From Saprospiraceae bacterium (GTDB lineage: Bacteria > Bacteroidota > Bacteroidia > Chitinophagales > Saprospiraceae), in NCBI GenBank assembly GCA_028285545.1, contig JANQPA010000112.1, positions 62,001-126,000 of the forward strand: 64,000 nt of DNA. The letters are read 5' to 3'. The notes under the pieces are model-generated. The model saw nothing but the letters and a program-made list of their open reading frames with translations, had not been told where the DNA came from and did not search any database. Position numbers and translations under genes: made by a program. Shown one piece after another: positions 8,736 to 15,903 of this stretch (position 1 is its first letter; every line of letters starts with the position of its first letter).

Positions 8736-8847
8736 CTTCTTAAAATTATTTCAAGTGCCAGGTCAGCATTTAGCTCTTAAACTGGCACCTATTCTTTAGC
8801 AAGATAAAACTAAAATGAATATCATGCATCTTCTCTATACAGCGAAA

Positions 8848-8878
8848 GCCACTTGAGGAAATCAATTCTCAAAGTGGC
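8848..8878 (-). terminator. Hairpin after T9SS repeat gene
   Basis: Arms GCCACTTGAG (8848-8857) and CTCAAAGTGGC (8868-8878) pair with one bulged base around a ten-base loop. It lies 61 bases past the stop of the minus-strand gene ending at 8940. Only a short T run follows, so it may be a weak or transcript-stabilising terminator. Confidence 0.5.
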
Positions 8879-8939
8879 CTTCTAACCTGAAATCTTAACT
8901 CAAATGCTTTTTTTAGCTCTTTTAGTGAATTTGAACGGT

Positions 8940-11345
8940 CTAATTACTCAATTTTGAAAATCGTCCTGTGCTAATAGTTCCATCATTAGACCTTAGTCTG
9001 ATCGTATAAATCGCATTAGCCAAGTCGGAAATATCAATGGTAATACCAGCATTTCCTCCTTTTACCAGAAGGCTTTTTATCACTTGTCCGTTTGTGTCCA
9101 TTACTTCAATGTTAATATCCTTATCAATAAAGGCAGTAGGAAAATCCACCTGGATGTTATTGGCCGAAGGGTTCGGATAAATAACAGGATTTAGGTTTGC
9201 TGATAATGCTGTTGTTGTCTCTGAGGTGGTCGACTGTACATTTAGATTTGGAAGAGCAACAGGAAGATTTACAGTTGCACTTTGCGGAAGCGCTACTTCT
9301 ATTTGTGACTGATAAGCATCCGAAGACTGGTTGGTAGCCTTTAGATGACTTCCACAGCTGGAAATATTAAACTGAGCTCCGGCAACATCAAGTGCAGCAC
9401 AAATATCACCTCCTCCCTGTATCAAAAGTTTATTTACATCAACACCTGTCGTTTTCCCTGCTTCAATAATCCCAGGATCTAAAGTTTTCGGGTTATAAAC
9501 CAAGGTGTGAATAGTAACCCTTCCAGTTCCTTTTACAAAAAATACTGGGAAGTAGCTAGCCGCCCTGATTACCAGGTTTTCTCCTTGTGTAAGCACATAA
9601 ACAACTCTGTACCCCCTGGGAACACTTGGACGTGTAGTGAGCTTGGCAGATACTCTAACCCAACTATTGCCATTATAGCATCCAATTCCATTAGGTTTAA
9701 GTGCTCCAAAGCTGGCAGTACATTCATCATTACAATTATCTACAAAAAATATTGCTCCTTTTAAATCCAGAGATCCACAAATGTCGCCTCCTCCTTCTAT
9801 TAATAGGTTTTCAACGGTACGGCCAGTAGTTTTTCCAAACTCTACTATTCCCAAATCAAGGGTTGCCGGATCATATACCAAAGTATGAATGGTATACCTG
9901 CCATCGCCGTCTACGACAAAAACAGGTTCATCATTTACATCCAAGATAACACGATTAATTCCCGTAGTTAAGACATAAATTATCTGGAAATCTGATGAAG
10001 GAAGTCGCGGAGACAAAGTTTTTCTGGCTTCAATTCTGACCTTATTCCCATCTCCTGTACATTCCTTAGATTTAGGAGTTAATCGGCCTGAATATGCTTC
10101 ACAAACAGCCGCACATTCTTTAAACCTAGCCGAAACTCCACTTACATCTAATGCCGCACAAATATCGCCTCCTCCTTGAATCAACAGGCCATTTACATCA
10201 ACACCTGTGGTTATTCCAAGTTCAACTATACCCAGGTCAAGCGACGCCGGATCATATACAAGTGTATGGATGGTATACAATCCTTCTTCTGTGATATCAA
10301 AAGAGGGTTCAGAGTTCACATTTTGAATAACCAATTCTTCTCCGGAAGTAAGAACATAAATAAGTTCAAATCCTTCGGGAACGGTAGGATCGTCCTTAAC
10401 CATTGCCTCGAATTTGCCTTGTCCTTCATCAATACAATCTGTAGTTTTAATTTTTAATTTTCCAAAATCTGCCTTACAAGCCAATTCCGCTGTACAGGAT
10501 TCCACCTCAAACACCGCACCAGCAACATCCAAGGCTGCACAAATATCGCCTCCTCCTTGTACAAGCAAACCATTTACTACAACGCCGGTAGTTGTTCCAA
10601 ATTCAACTATACCCAGGTCAAGTGTGGCCGGATCATATACCAAAGTATGAATGGTATACCTTCCATCGCCATCCACAACAAAAGTAGGGCTATCGTTTAC
10701 ATTTTGTATGGTCAATTCTTCGCCTGAAGTCAGCACATAAATAACAGAAAATCCTTCTGGAGCAATAGGTCCGGCAAGATGTTCTGCAGTCAATCTTGTT
10801 TGCCCTTCTTCAAAGCAATCATTTTCAGTAGTTTTAAGAGTTCCTGCGTAGGCATTACAAACTCCCTGGCATTCATCGAAAGTAAATTTAACCCCCGATA
10901 CATCAAGGGCAGCGCAAATATCGCCCCCGCCTTGTACTAATAAACCGTTTACATCAACACCAGTAGTCGTTCCAAATTCGACAATACCTAAATCTAAAGT
11001 TGTAGGATCAAAAATCAAAGTATGAATGGTATACAGACCAGCTGCTTCCACTTCAAAAGAAGAAAGAGGACTTACCTGTTCTATAACCAGTTCTTCACCA
11101 CTAGTAAGCACAAATAATCTGACAAAACCTTCAGGAATAATCGCATCTCCGTTAGGACTTGCACTCACAATTGCATTGTCACTTGTTAGGCATACATTGG
11201 AAGTACCCAAGGTGCCAGCATCGGCATCACAATTTGCCTGTACTAGGACGGGCATTAGTAAACAAAAAATCAGAATTACAAAGTTGGTAAAATGAGTAGT
11301 TCTGCCACTACCCTTGGCATGGAAAGTTAAGGAATTCGGGATCAT
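8940..11345 (-). CDS. T9SS cargo protein with five repeats
   Basis: An 801-residue secreted protein. Residues 1-37 are a signal peptide with a long n-region (hydrophobic core NFVILIFCLLMPVLVQA). Five repeats of about 122-125 residues follow, at about 39-159, 163-284, 290-411, 415-537 and 542-664. Each begins with a Cys-x5-G-x-L segment and contains LTSGEELVIQNV, the DGRYTIHTLVYDP strand and the QGGGDICAALDV motif. The end, about 721-801, is a type A T9SS sorting domain (VIYPNPSANNIQV ... NAIYTIRL), which directs export through PorU-type machinery and surface attachment or release. Neighbouring repeats are also similar at DNA level. It follows the ECF sigma/anti-sigma pair on the same strand after a 310-base gap. 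Function of the repeats is unknown; a structural or adhesive role is inferred. Confidence 0.9.
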   Translation of the reverse strand: MIPNSLTFHAKGSGRTTHFTNFVILIFCLLMPVLVQANCDADAGTLGTSNVCLTSDNAIVSASPNGDAIIPEGFVRLFVLTSGEELVIEQVSPLSSFEVEAAGLYTIHTLIFDPTTLDLGIVEFGTTTGVDVNGLLVQGGGDICAALDVSGVKFTFDECQGVCNAYAGTLKTTENDCFEEGQTRLTAEHLAGPIAPEGFSVIYVLTSGEELTIQNVNDSPTFVVDGDGRYTIHTLVYDPATLDLGIVEFGTTTGVVVNGLLVQGGGDICAALDVAGAVFEVESCTAELACKADFGKLKIKTTDCIDEGQGKFEAMVKDDPTVPEGFELIYVLTSGEELVIQNVNSEPSFDITEEGLYTIHTLVYDPASLDLGIVELGITTGVDVNGLLIQGGGDICAALDVSGVSARFKECAAVCEAYSGRLTPKSKECTGDGNKVRIEARKTLSPRLPSSDFQIIYVLTTGINRVILDVNDEPVFVVDGDGRYTIHTLVYDPATLDLGIVEFGKTTGRTVENLLIEGGGDICGSLDLKGAIFFVDNCNDECTASFGALKPNGIGCYNGNSWVRVSAKLTTRPSVPRGYRVVYVLTQGENLVIRAASYFPVFFVKGTGRVTIHTLVYNPKTLDPGIIEAGKTTGVDVNKLLIQGGGDICAALDVAGAQFNISSCGSHLKATNQSSDAYQSQIEVALPQSATVNLPVALPNLNVQSTTSETTTALSANLNPVIYPNPSANNIQVDFPTAFIDKDINIEVMDTNGQVIKSLLVKGGNAGITIDISDLANAIYTIRLRSNDGTISTGRFSKLSN

Positions 11346-11655
11346 AGTCTTTCGTTTTGTTGATTAATTAACTAGGAGCTAAACTTAAGAATGGGTAAAA
11401 GGATCAGAAGAAGCTCGAAAAAGCCAGGCTTTGGCCAAGAGATGACATAAGTCTATTTAACCTTTAATACAAGAAGAAAAGTTGTATTTTGAATGAACAA
11501 AAAAAATAAACTGGACTATGAAAAAAAATCCTTTTTTAATTCTATAGGTATTTTCCCATTCTCGAGATGTACATGGCATAATATATTCAACCAGAAAAAA
11601 CGAACTGGAAGAGTGTTGATGGCCAATCCAAAAGATGTTAGAACATAAGCCTCTG
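11346..11655. other. Spacer between anti-sigma and T9SS cargo genes
   Basis: This 310-base spacer should carry the promoter for the T9SS repeat protein, read on the minus strand. I see no convincing TAnnTTTG element, no long palindrome and no supported ORF; a frame at 11457-11723 overlaps the anti-sigma gene end in another phase and is not credible. Confidence 0.4.
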
Positions 11656-12450
11656 TTACTCCAGCTTTTTATTCCTTCCAAATGCATACATTTCTGATTG
11701 AGTAGGTTGTTCAATTCCGGCATCTTCCTCCAAGGTAATTATAAAGCCATTCACCTTTTCAACATGAAGCATCTCTATAATTGTGTCCGATGGGGAATTG
11801 AGGTCAAACCCTCCAATTTTTATGGGGTCATTATCTACATATGCCCATAATTGGTATTGTTTTCCAGCAGGAGGAATTGGAAAATCAATAAGCTCAAGGA
11901 AAGTCTTTTGATTTATTACATCATAGTTTATAAAAGCGATAGACTTGGGTGCTTTGGCTGTCCCTTTTAAAAGAACAACATCTTCACATTTTTCACGTAC
12001 AGCTTCTAATTGTAACAATAGGATGTCAATGGAATCTCTTAGGGTTCCAAACTGATTCTGCTGTTCAACTAACTGAGTTTCGGCAAATACAAGATTCCTG
12101 TCTAAGCGCTGGTTTCTGAAAATTAAATAGACAAGAAAGATCAGAGCCAGTATCAGTAAAACAGCTACCCAGGTCCGAATAGGATGATTATTTATTTCAT
12201 TTTCTACTTGAGTTTCGGCTTTTTCAAGTTGGTCAATATGATGTAAAATATCACTGGAAAGCTTATCCGAAACCGGAACACCGTGAGCCTGAACAAAGGT
12301 CCCCAAGGCTTCTTGGATAGCCTCTAATTCTGCTTTAATTTCTGGATATTTAGCCAGATTTTGCTCTACAGCATACCGATCTTCTTCACTCAACAGATTG
12401 AGTGCATAATCTTCAAGGATTCCGGAGGCTATATATTTTTTTATATCCAA
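11656..12450 (-). CDS. Anti-sigma factor, RskA-like
   Basis: A 264-residue single-span membrane protein. Residues 1-85 are a cytosolic sigma-binding region (MDIKKYIASGILEDYALNLLSEED, the typical anti-sigma-K N-terminal helix), 93-112 is the membrane helix (VAVLLILALIFLVYLIF), 115-155 is a coiled coil, and 165-264 matches the RskA/anti-sigma-K C-terminal domain (FLELIDFPIPPAGKQYQLWAYVDNDP, GFIITLEEDAGIEQPTQ). Such proteins hold an ECF sigma factor at the membrane and release it on an extracytoplasmic signal. The gene starts 10 bases after the sigma gene end, a standard sigma/anti-sigma operon. Family assignment is firm, the signal is unknown. Confidence 0.92.
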   Translation of the reverse strand: MDIKKYIASGILEDYALNLLSEEDRYAVEQNLAKYPEIKAELEAIQEALGTFVQAHGVPVSDKLSSDILHHIDQLEKAETQVENEINNHPIRTWVAVLLILALIFLVYLIFRNQRLDRNLVFAETQLVEQQNQFGTLRDSIDILLLQLEAVREKCEDVVLLKGTAKAPKSIAFINYDVINQKTFLELIDFPIPPAGKQYQLWAYVDNDPIKIGGFDLNSPSDTIIEMLHVEKVNGFIITLEEDAGIEQPTQSEMYAFGRNKKLE

Positions 12451-12460
12451 AATATGGTCT

Positions 12461-12988
12461 CTATTTTTTTAACAGTACTCTAAGTTGACGAATCCCTTGT
12501 CTTGCTCTTGTTTTAACAGTTCCTAATGGCAGGTCCAATGTCTTAGAGACTTCTATCTGCGTACAACCTTGTAAGTATAACAAATATATGATTTCGCGGG
12601 TTTTACGGTCCAATTGGTCTACTGCCTTTAATAAGCCAACATCTGTTATATACATTTCTTCACTCAATTGCATAGTATTAAATAAGGCTTTATCAAGAGG
12701 TTGAGCCTGCTTTCCTTTTTGGTATTTTTTTGTTCTAACCAAATCGAGGGCTGTATTTCGAGCAATACTCATCAACCAGTTAAGCAAACTTCCTTTTTCA
12801 GAATGGTAACTAGCAGCATTTTTCCAGATTTTCACGAAGGTATCTTGTAGAACATCTTCAGCAACTTCTCTAGAACCTACAATTCTTTGGATGACTCCCA
12901 AAAGAGCACTACCATATTTAGCAAGAATTTCGGCGACAGCCTTCTTGGGTTCTTTTTTCAATAATTCTATTATTGCGCTGTCCTCCAT
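12461..12988 (-). CDS. ECF RNA polymerase sigma factor
   Basis: A 175-residue sigma-70 family protein of the extracytoplasmic-function class. Region 2 is seen at about 18-90 (GSREVAEDVLQDTFVKIWKN, then GSLLNWLMSIARNTALDLVR), and region 4 at about 120-172 (LDRKTREIIYLLYLQGCTQIEVSKTL, PLGTVKTRARQGIRQLR). It has no region 1 or 3, as expected. The cognate anti-sigma gene follows in the same operon. It is likely to control its own operon and possibly the nearby T9SS cargo gene, and the divergent lipoprotein gene at 13278 is another candidate target; these targets are inferred from position. Confidence 0.95.
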   Translation of the reverse strand: MEDSAIIELLKKEPKKAVAEILAKYGSALLGVIQRIVGSREVAEDVLQDTFVKIWKNAASYHSEKGSLLNWLMSIARNTALDLVRTKKYQKGKQAQPLDKALFNTMQLSEEMYITDVGLLKAVDQLDRKTREIIYLLYLQGCTQIEVSKTLDLPLGTVKTRARQGIRQLRVLLKK

Positions 12989-13277
12989 GAAAAGAATTGA
13001 AAATAGTAGCTTTAAAGGGAGATAAGTGAAAAGTGCCTCGGTAATTTCGTTTTTTTTTTAAACAAATCAAACTTTTGTAAATCCAAGATACCTTTATCAA
13101 CCGTACTAAATAATATCAAACATTTATAAAATAAGGTATTTTGAAAAAACTATCCCTGACTGCATATTGCATCCAAAATAGTATAATGATGTCCACTCTG
13201 ATAAATTCTTGGTGGAAATCCTTTTTTAAAAAAATCAATATAGTTGAACCTATTTTACATTTAAAAAAAATGAAAAA
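12989..13277. promoter_or_regulatory. Divergent promoter region, sigma operon/lipoprotein
   Basis: A 289-base A/T-rich spacer separates the start codons of the sigma factor (minus) and the lipoprotein (plus), so it holds both promoters. A run of ten T's at about 13051-13060 and AT-rich tracts are visible, but I could not find a TAnnTTTG element or an inverted repeat that I would call an operator. Shared control of both genes by the ECF sigma is plausible. Confidence 0.45.
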
Positions 13278-13871
13278 ATGAAAAAAAACTATCTTTTAGT
13301 CGCGTTTTTATTTTTCTTTTTATCAGGCTGTGCTCAGGATAATATTCCTAACCAGGAAGTACAAATCGGAGGTGCATTGATGGCCGCTCCGGAAGATGTT
13401 AGAGCAGAGGCTACTGTTTATGGTTTTGATAAAAAAGGGGATTTTGTTCTATTAAAAGAAGGCACCAATCAATTGATTTGTGTAGCAGATGACCCTTCAA
13501 AAAGTGGATTCCAATCTGTCTGTTATCATAAATCTTTAAAGCCATTCATGGATCGTGGCCGGGCTCTAAGAGCTGAAGGGAAAACCGCCCAGGAAATTTT
13601 TGATATGCGTGAGGCCGAAGCCAAAGCGGGCAGCCTGGAAATGCCAGTTGCTCCTGCTACTCTTCATCTTTTAGAAGGAAAAGATACCCAGTTTGATGTC
13701 GAATCTGGCACAGTAGAAAATGCTTTTTATCGATATGTAGTCTATATTCCTTTTGCTACTGCTGAATCTACAGGACTTCCTACAATGCCTATGACGGATG
13801 GTGGGCCCTGGATTATGGATCCGGGTACGCATCGGGCACATATTATGATTTCGCCGCCAAGAAAAAATTGA
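13278..13871 (+). CDS. Lipoprotein of unknown function
   Basis: A 197-residue protein with a lipoprotein signal peptide: MKKNYLLVAFLFFFLSGCAQ, lipobox LSGC with Cys18 as the acylated residue. The rest is a mixed, hydrophilic domain ending in TMPMTDGGPWIMDPGTHRAH, HIMISPP. This C-terminal pattern (Pro/Gly/Trp and a conserved-looking His pair) is distinctive, but I do not recognise a family. It is expected on the periplasmic face of a membrane or at the surface. It is divergent from the ECF sigma gene and ends at a strong bidirectional terminator. Confidence 0.75.
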   Translation: MKKNYLLVAFLFFFLSGCAQDNIPNQEVQIGGALMAAPEDVRAEATVYGFDKKGDFVLLKEGTNQLICVADDPSKSGFQSVCYHKSLKPFMDRGRALRAEGKTAQEIFDMREAEAKAGSLEMPVAPATLHLLEGKDTQFDVESGTVENAFYRYVVYIPFATAESTGLPTMPMTDGGPWIMDPGTHRAHIMISPPRKN

Positions 13872-13874
13872 TTA

Positions 13875-13923
13875 ATAGAGAGAAAAAGGTAACGGCCGGC
13901 GGCCGTTACCTTTTTCTCTCTAT
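13875..13923. terminator. Perfect 23-bp palindrome, bidirectional terminator
   Basis: Arms 13875-13897 and 13901-13923 are exact reverse complements (23 pairs) around GGC. The outer part is A/G then T/C rich, so each strand ends the hairpin in a T-rich tract; the core is CGGCC-GGC-GGCCG. It lies between convergent genes and overlaps the stop codon of the SDR gene. The same core type recurs at 36748-36806. Confidence 0.85.
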
Positions 13924-14648
13924 CGTTTCGGAGGCCTCGTTGGTCTCACTTCTACCTTACTAGGTAAAGTCCTTGGGTGCATCTTCAGCAGATCTACAGT
14001 CATTTGTCCTAAATCTTCAGGCTGAATTTTCCAGGCATCCGCATCATTAGGAACATGATCATTAAAATATGTGGCTACCGAACCAGGCATAATGGTACTC
14101 ACTTTAATACCCTGGTGACGAAGATCTAACATAATAGCTTGAGTAAATCCTACCAGTCCAAATTTACTGGCATTATATGCTGCACCATTAGCAAAAAAGT
14201 TGGTTCCGGCTAAGCTTGCAATGGTAATAATATAGCCTTCTGAATCTTTCAGGGCGGGAATAGATGCTTTCACACTATTAAATACTCCAGTCAAATTAAT
14301 ATCAATGACATCATTCCATTGTTCGGAAGTCATTTGTTCAATTGGAGCAAATTTACCCACTCCGGCATTGGCAATCAGTACATCAAGCTTGCCCCATTTA
14401 GCAATGACACCAGCAACACATTTTTGCTGGGCTTCCAGTGAGCGCACATCGGCTTCCAAACCAATTGCACTATCAGCAATCAATTGGTTTAAGCCATCGG
14501 CAGCGGCACTGACCGTGGCTTGATTCCTGCCAGTGATAGCTACTTTCATTCCTTGCTGAATAAGGGCCTCTGCGATACCAAGACCAATTCCCTTGCTCCC
14601 TCCGGTAATGAGGGCGGTTTTTCCTTTAAGTTTCGAATTTTCTGTCAT
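13920..14648 (-). CDS. SDR family oxidoreductase
   Basis: I choose the start at 14648 (MTENSKLKGKTALITGG), giving 242 residues, because the preceding nine codons do not fit the family N-terminus. This is a classical short-chain dehydrogenase/reductase: TGGSKGIG cofactor motif (about 16-23), NAGVG motif, and the catalytic set Ser-Tyr-Lys in IASLAGTNFFANGAAYNASKFGL. It uses NAD(P)H to reduce or oxidise a carbonyl/alcohol. The family includes 3-oxoacyl-ACP reductases, but nothing here specifies the substrate. It is monocistronic and converges on the lipoprotein gene at 13278. Confidence 0.9.
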   Translation of the reverse strand: MTENSKLKGKTALITGGSKGIGLGIAEALIQQGMKVAITGRNQATVSAAADGLNQLIADSAIGLEADVRSLEAQQKCVAGVIAKWGKLDVLIANAGVGKFAPIEQMTSEQWNDVIDINLTGVFNSVKASIPALKDSEGYIITIASLAGTNFFANGAAYNASKFGLVGFTQAIMLDLRHQGIKVSTIMPGSVATYFNDHVPNDADAWKIQPEDLGQMTVDLLKMHPRTLPSKVEVRPTRPPKR

Positions 14649-14729
14649 ACTTTTGAAAACCAGCGAGGTCAACAAAAGTTTAGCTTTTTTTGCCAGATTT
14701 TTTGATGAAAAAATATCAGCCTATTAATC

Positions 14730-15803
14730 ATGAAAAATAAATATTCCTTCTTAATCATAATCTCATTGGTTTTGGCTTGCACAACTGAACAGAGTCAAGG
14801 CCACCAAAAAACCGAGGAAAAATCGACTCCATCGCCTTCACTGCCAGGGGAAATTCCAACTGCTCCCAAAGGGATGGTTTACATTCCTTCTGGCACCTTT
14901 GCAATGGGAGGCAAAACTAAACAGGCCGATCCTGATGAATTGCCTAGAAGACAAATAGAGGTCAATGCTTTTTTTATGGATGAACATGAAGTGACCAATG
15001 AACAATTTGCTGCATTTGTAGAATCAACTCAGTATGTCACAGTGGCTGAAAGAGATATCCTTTGGGAAGAAATCAAGGAACAACTCCCTCCCGGCACTCC
15101 AAAATTGGATGATGAACTCCTTAAAGCAGGTTCTCTTGTATTCCAGCCCACCCAAGGAGAAGTCAATCTATACGATTATTCTCAATGGTGGTCATGGACC
15201 ATTGGTGCATACTGGCGAGAACCGAAAGGCCCAGGAAGTAACATAGAGTCTCTAATGGATCATCCAGTAGTCCATATCGCATGGGAAGATGCTGAGGCTT
15301 ACGCTAAGTGGGCCGGCAAACGGCTTCCCACGGAAGCTGAATATGAGTGGGCTGCAATGGGAGGCCAAAAAGATCCAATCTACCCCTGGGGAAATACAAT
15401 TCCCAGTCAGGCGGTCGATAAAGCCAATTTTTGGCAGGGTGCTTTTCCCTATCTAGACAATAAAGAAGATGGTTATGGAGGTACCGCTCCTGTCAAAACC
15501 TATCCTCCCAATCCATATGGTTTGTATGAAATTGCTGGTAATGTATGGGAATGGTGTTCTGACAAATATCACCATCAAGCCTATCAAATGACTCGCTCCC
15601 AAAAGCTTGTCAAAAATCCAGCCGGTCCTGATCAATCTTTTGATCCAGCAGAGCCACAAATTCCTAAGCGAGTCATCAGGGGAGGGTCTTTTCTATGCAA
15701 TGACAGTTATTGCAGTGGATATAGAGTGGCCAGAAGAATGAAGTCCAGTGAGGATTCAGGTTTTAATCATACTGGTTTTCGCTGTGTAAAAGATGTTGAA
15801 TAA
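14730..15803 (+). CDS. Formylglycine-generating enzyme family lipoprotein
   Basis: A 357-residue FGE-sulfatase (SUMF1) domain protein exported as a lipoprotein (LVLAC, Cys17). The domain covers about 45-355. Seen motifs are MVYIPSGTFAMGG, HPVVHIAWEDAEAYAKWAGKRLPTEAEYEWAA (about 178-208), GLYEIAGNVWEWCSD (about 264-278) and RGGSFLCNDSYCSGYR, whose Cys323 and Cys328 match the C-x4-C copper-binding pair of true formylglycine-generating enzymes. Many bacterial relatives lack this pair, so genuine FGE activity, converting a Cys in sulfatases to formylglycine, is likely. No sulfatase gene is in the window, so its client lies elsewhere. Confidence 0.88.
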   Translation: MKNKYSFLIIISLVLACTTEQSQGHQKTEEKSTPSPSLPGEIPTAPKGMVYIPSGTFAMGGKTKQADPDELPRRQIEVNAFFMDEHEVTNEQFAAFVESTQYVTVAERDILWEEIKEQLPPGTPKLDDELLKAGSLVFQPTQGEVNLYDYSQWWSWTIGAYWREPKGPGSNIESLMDHPVVHIAWEDAEAYAKWAGKRLPTEAEYEWAAMGGQKDPIYPWGNTIPSQAVDKANFWQGAFPYLDNKEDGYGGTAPVKTYPPNPYGLYEIAGNVWEWCSDKYHHQAYQMTRSQKLVKNPAGPDQSFDPAEPQIPKRVIRGGSFLCNDSYCSGYRVARRMKSSEDSGFNHTGFRCVKDVE

Positions 15804-15903
15804 GCTAATTTCAAGGGGTGGTTAAAGTTTTATTATCTTTAATGGTAAGTCCTCCCCATCATTTTCAATAGAAAATATTTGCTACAAAACTGTATTAGAA
15901 ACT

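Noticed and set aside
8940-11345. Evenly spaced repeats suggesting a CRISPR array
   Set aside because: They are about 370 bases long, in one reading frame, and encode the repeat domains of a secreted protein.
11457-11723. 88-codon minus-strand frame overlapping the anti-sigma gene end
   Set aside because: Out of phase with a well-supported gene and without domain content.
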